A stretch of 11,354 bases of DNA from Labilithrix sp. (lineage in GTDB: Bacteria > Myxococcota > Polyangia > Polyangiales > Polyangiaceae): positions 1 through 11,354 of the forward strand of contig JAQBQL010000117.1 of the NCBI GenBank assembly GCA_028287035.1, given 5' to 3'. Under the pieces are notes generated by a model. The model did not search any database and was not told the origin of the DNA. It was given only the letters and a program-made list of their open reading frames with translations. Below are positions 9,914 to 11,354 of the stretch, piece after piece. Numbering within the stretch: position 1 is the stretch's first letter; every line of letters begins with the position of its first letter. Made by a program: the position numbers and the translations under genes.

Positions 9914-11354
9914 GTGGCTCCGGGTGAAGCGCCCACCTCGAAGAACATGCGCAACGGCATTCCTGCGTCCGCGGGTGTGGCAGATGGCAGCGGCACTCCG
10001 CCCGCCGCCAGCCTGACGAGCCCGACCAGCATGAACGCGCTGCCGGCGGGCGGGGCGCCGCTGCCGCGCGGCGGTCGCTACGAGCTGCTCGACCGCCTCG
10101 GCTCGGGCGGAATGGCGGACGTGTTCCTCGCGCTGGCGAAGGGGCCGTTCGACGCGAAGAAGCTGGTTGTCCTGAAGCGGCCGCGCGCCGCCAGCCACGA
10201 GTACGCGCAGATGTTCATGGACGAGGCGCGGCTCACGATGCGCCTCAACCATCCGAACGTCGTCCAGACGTACGAGGTCGGGTTCGACGACGGCGGGTTC
10301 TTCCTCGCGATGGAGTACCTGGAGGGGCAGCCGCTGCACCGCGTCGTCGCGGCCATGCAGGCGCACGACCAGCACCTGTCGCACGCGCACGTGGCGCGGC
10401 TCGTCTCGGACGTGCTGGCGGGGCTGTCGTACGCGCACGACTTCGTCGATTACGACGGGACGCCGCTCCACATCGTCCATCGCGACGTGAGCCCCCACAA
10501 CGTGTTCGTCACCTACGAGGGGCAGGTGAAGGTCGTCGACTTCGGCATCGCGAAGGCGACGATGAACGAGGTCCACACGCAGACCGGCGACGTGAAGGGC
10601 AAGCTCGCGTACATGGCGCCGGAGCAGGCGGTGGCAGGGGAGGTCGACCCGCGCGCCGATCTCTTCTCGGTCGGCGTCATGCTCTGGGAGATCCTGGCGC
10701 GCCGGCGGCTGTTCGGCGGCCAGAGCTCGGGTGAGCTGCTCGACCAGCTGCTCACGATGGACATCCCCCCGCTGTCCGTGATCGTGCCCGACGTGCACCC
10801 GGTGCTCGAGGCGGTGGTGCTCCGTGCGCTGGCGCGCGAGCGCGACGACCGCTTCTCGACCGCGCGCGAGATGCGCGAGGCGCTCGAGAGCTACATCGGG
10901 ATCGCCGGCCAGCCCGTCCGCGCGAGCGATCTCGGCGGGCTCGTGAGCCGGCTGTTCTCGGGCGCGCGCTCCCAGGCTGCCGCCCGGATCCGCGCGCAGA
11001 TGCAGCCCGGCGCGCTCCGTCCGAGGGATCTCGGGGGCTCGGTGCCGGGGTTGCCCGTGCTCGGTCAGGCTCCGCCGCCGAACCACTACGGACCGGCCGG
11101 CGACACGGCTGGGCCCTCGGTCATCACCGCGGCGCCCGTGCTGCTCGGCCGCCGGGCCGAGTGGCGGACGGTCGTGTCGCTGATCGCGCTCGGCGTGTCC
11201 GTGCTCGTGCTGGCGGGCGCGCTCCTCCTCGTCATGGTCCGGACGCGCCGGCACCCGGTGGCCGCGGTCGCCGACGGCACGACGCTCGTCGGGGTGCCCG
11301 CGGTGGTTCCCGGTGCCGCCGACCCGGCGCCGACCGACCCGCCGCCTCCCGCGC
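9914..11354 (+). CDS. Transmembrane Hanks-type Ser/Thr protein kinase, HRDVSPHN type (C-terminus beyond window)
   Basis: The frame is open from GTG 9914 to the right edge (480 codons). An in-frame TAG at 9902 bounds it upstream, and AGGA at 9903-9906 supports this GTG; ATG 9947 and ATG 10031 are possible later starts. The kinase domain covers about 56-330: glycine loop GSGGMADVF (63-71), VVLK lysine K88, helix-C E104, catalytic loop HRDVSPHN (189-196, base D191), DFG (209-211), MAPEQ (234-238) and D249. The lysine normally two residues after the catalytic Asp is serine, a variant frequent in myxobacterial kinases, so activity is likely but not certain. After a Pro/Gly-rich linker, one membrane segment lies at about 420-442, followed by basic RTRRH and a Pro/Ala-rich stretch where the window ends. 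Any extracytoplasmic sensor lies outside the window. The kinase faces away from the ATPase gene. It differs from the PEGA kinase in glycine loop and catalytic loop, so the two are not recent duplicates. Confidence 0.92.
   Translation, partial: MAPGEAPTSKNMRNGIPASAGVADGSGTPPAASLTSPTSMNALPAGGAPLPRGGRYELLDRLGSGGMADVFLALAKGPFDAKKLVVLKRPRAASHEYAQMFMDEARLTMRLNHPNVVQTYEVGFDDGGFFLAMEYLEGQPLHRVVAAMQAHDQHLSHAHVARLVSDVLAGLSYAHDFVDYDGTPLHIVHRDVSPHNVFVTYEGQVKVVDFGIAKATMNEVHTQTGDVKGKLAYMAPEQAVAGEVDPRADLFSVGVMLWEILARRRLFGGQSSGELLDQLLTMDIPPLSVIVPDVHPVLEAVVLRALARERDDRFSTAREMREALESYIGIAGQPVRASDLGGLVSRLFSGARSQAAARIRAQMQPGALRPRDLGGSVPGLPVLGQAPPPNHYGPAGDTAGPSVITAAPVLLGRRAEWRTVVSLIALGVSVLVLAGALLLVMVRTRRHPVAAVADGTTLVGVPAVVPGAADPAPTDPPPPA

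Noticed and set aside
9838..10032. An N-terminal extension of the ATPase from ATG 10032
   Set aside because: It would overlap the 5' end of the divergent kinase by over 100 bases and add sequence unlike any ATPase. GTG 9837 with GAGAAG in front fits the normal N-terminal domain better.
9878..11254. A 458-codon minus-strand frame opposite the second kinase
   Set aside because: The plus strand carries every kinase motif. The minus product is Arg/His-rich noise and would also overlap the promoter region.

Overview
The window looks like chromosomal DNA of a very GC-rich, Gram-negative delta-type bacterium, most likely a myxobacterium of the Polyangia (Sorangium-like) group. This is inferred from gene content and composition, not from any database match. 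The evidence is third codon positions that are nearly all G or C, two membrane-anchored Hanks-type Ser/Thr kinases (one with a PEGA domain, one with the HRDVSPHN catalytic loop often seen in myxobacterial kinases), alanine/proline-rich linkers in almost every protein, a lipoprotein, and a LolC/E-type permease that implies an outer membrane. I saw no rRNA, tRNA, CRISPR array, insertion sequence or phage gene.

Layout, left to right. (1) 1-1141, minus: the 5' 380 codons of an unrecognised protein with two compact domains separated by a long low-complexity linker; it runs off the left edge. (2) 1224-2951, minus: a LolC/LolE-family permease with an insertion of about 170 residues in its periplasmic region. 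Genes 1 and 2 point the same way, permease first, 82 bases apart. (3) 2952-3212: a divergent intergenic region with several short palindromes and a possible 22-codon leader ORF. (4) 3213-4913, plus: a Ser/Thr kinase with a transmembrane segment and a PEGA domain outside. (5) 4923-6989, minus: a lipoprotein with a CBM9/DOMON-like domain followed by two copies of a repeat domain; it is tail-to-tail with the kinase, 9 bases apart. (6) 6997-9837, minus: a P2A-type cation P-type ATPase whose stop lies 7 bases upstream of the lipoprotein start, so 6 and 5 form a two-gene operon. (7) 9838-9913: a short divergent promoter region. (8) 9914 to the right edge, plus: a second transmembrane Ser/Thr kinase, cut off in its extracytoplasmic part.

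How the genes may work together: the core is an ATPase-lipoprotein operon on the minus strand, bracketed by two receptor-type kinases on the plus strand. The ATPase would move a cation across the inner membrane, and the lipoprotein would sit at the inner or outer membrane. The kinases could sense envelope conditions, but adjacency is the only evidence linking them to the ATPase. The ATPase keeps every catalytic motif but has lost most of the acidic residues that bind calcium in SERCA, so its ion is uncertain. No established new defence or mobile system is visible. The most unusual items are the ATPase ion site, the duplicated lipoprotein coupled to it, the enlarged Lol permease and the unrecognised two-domain protein.
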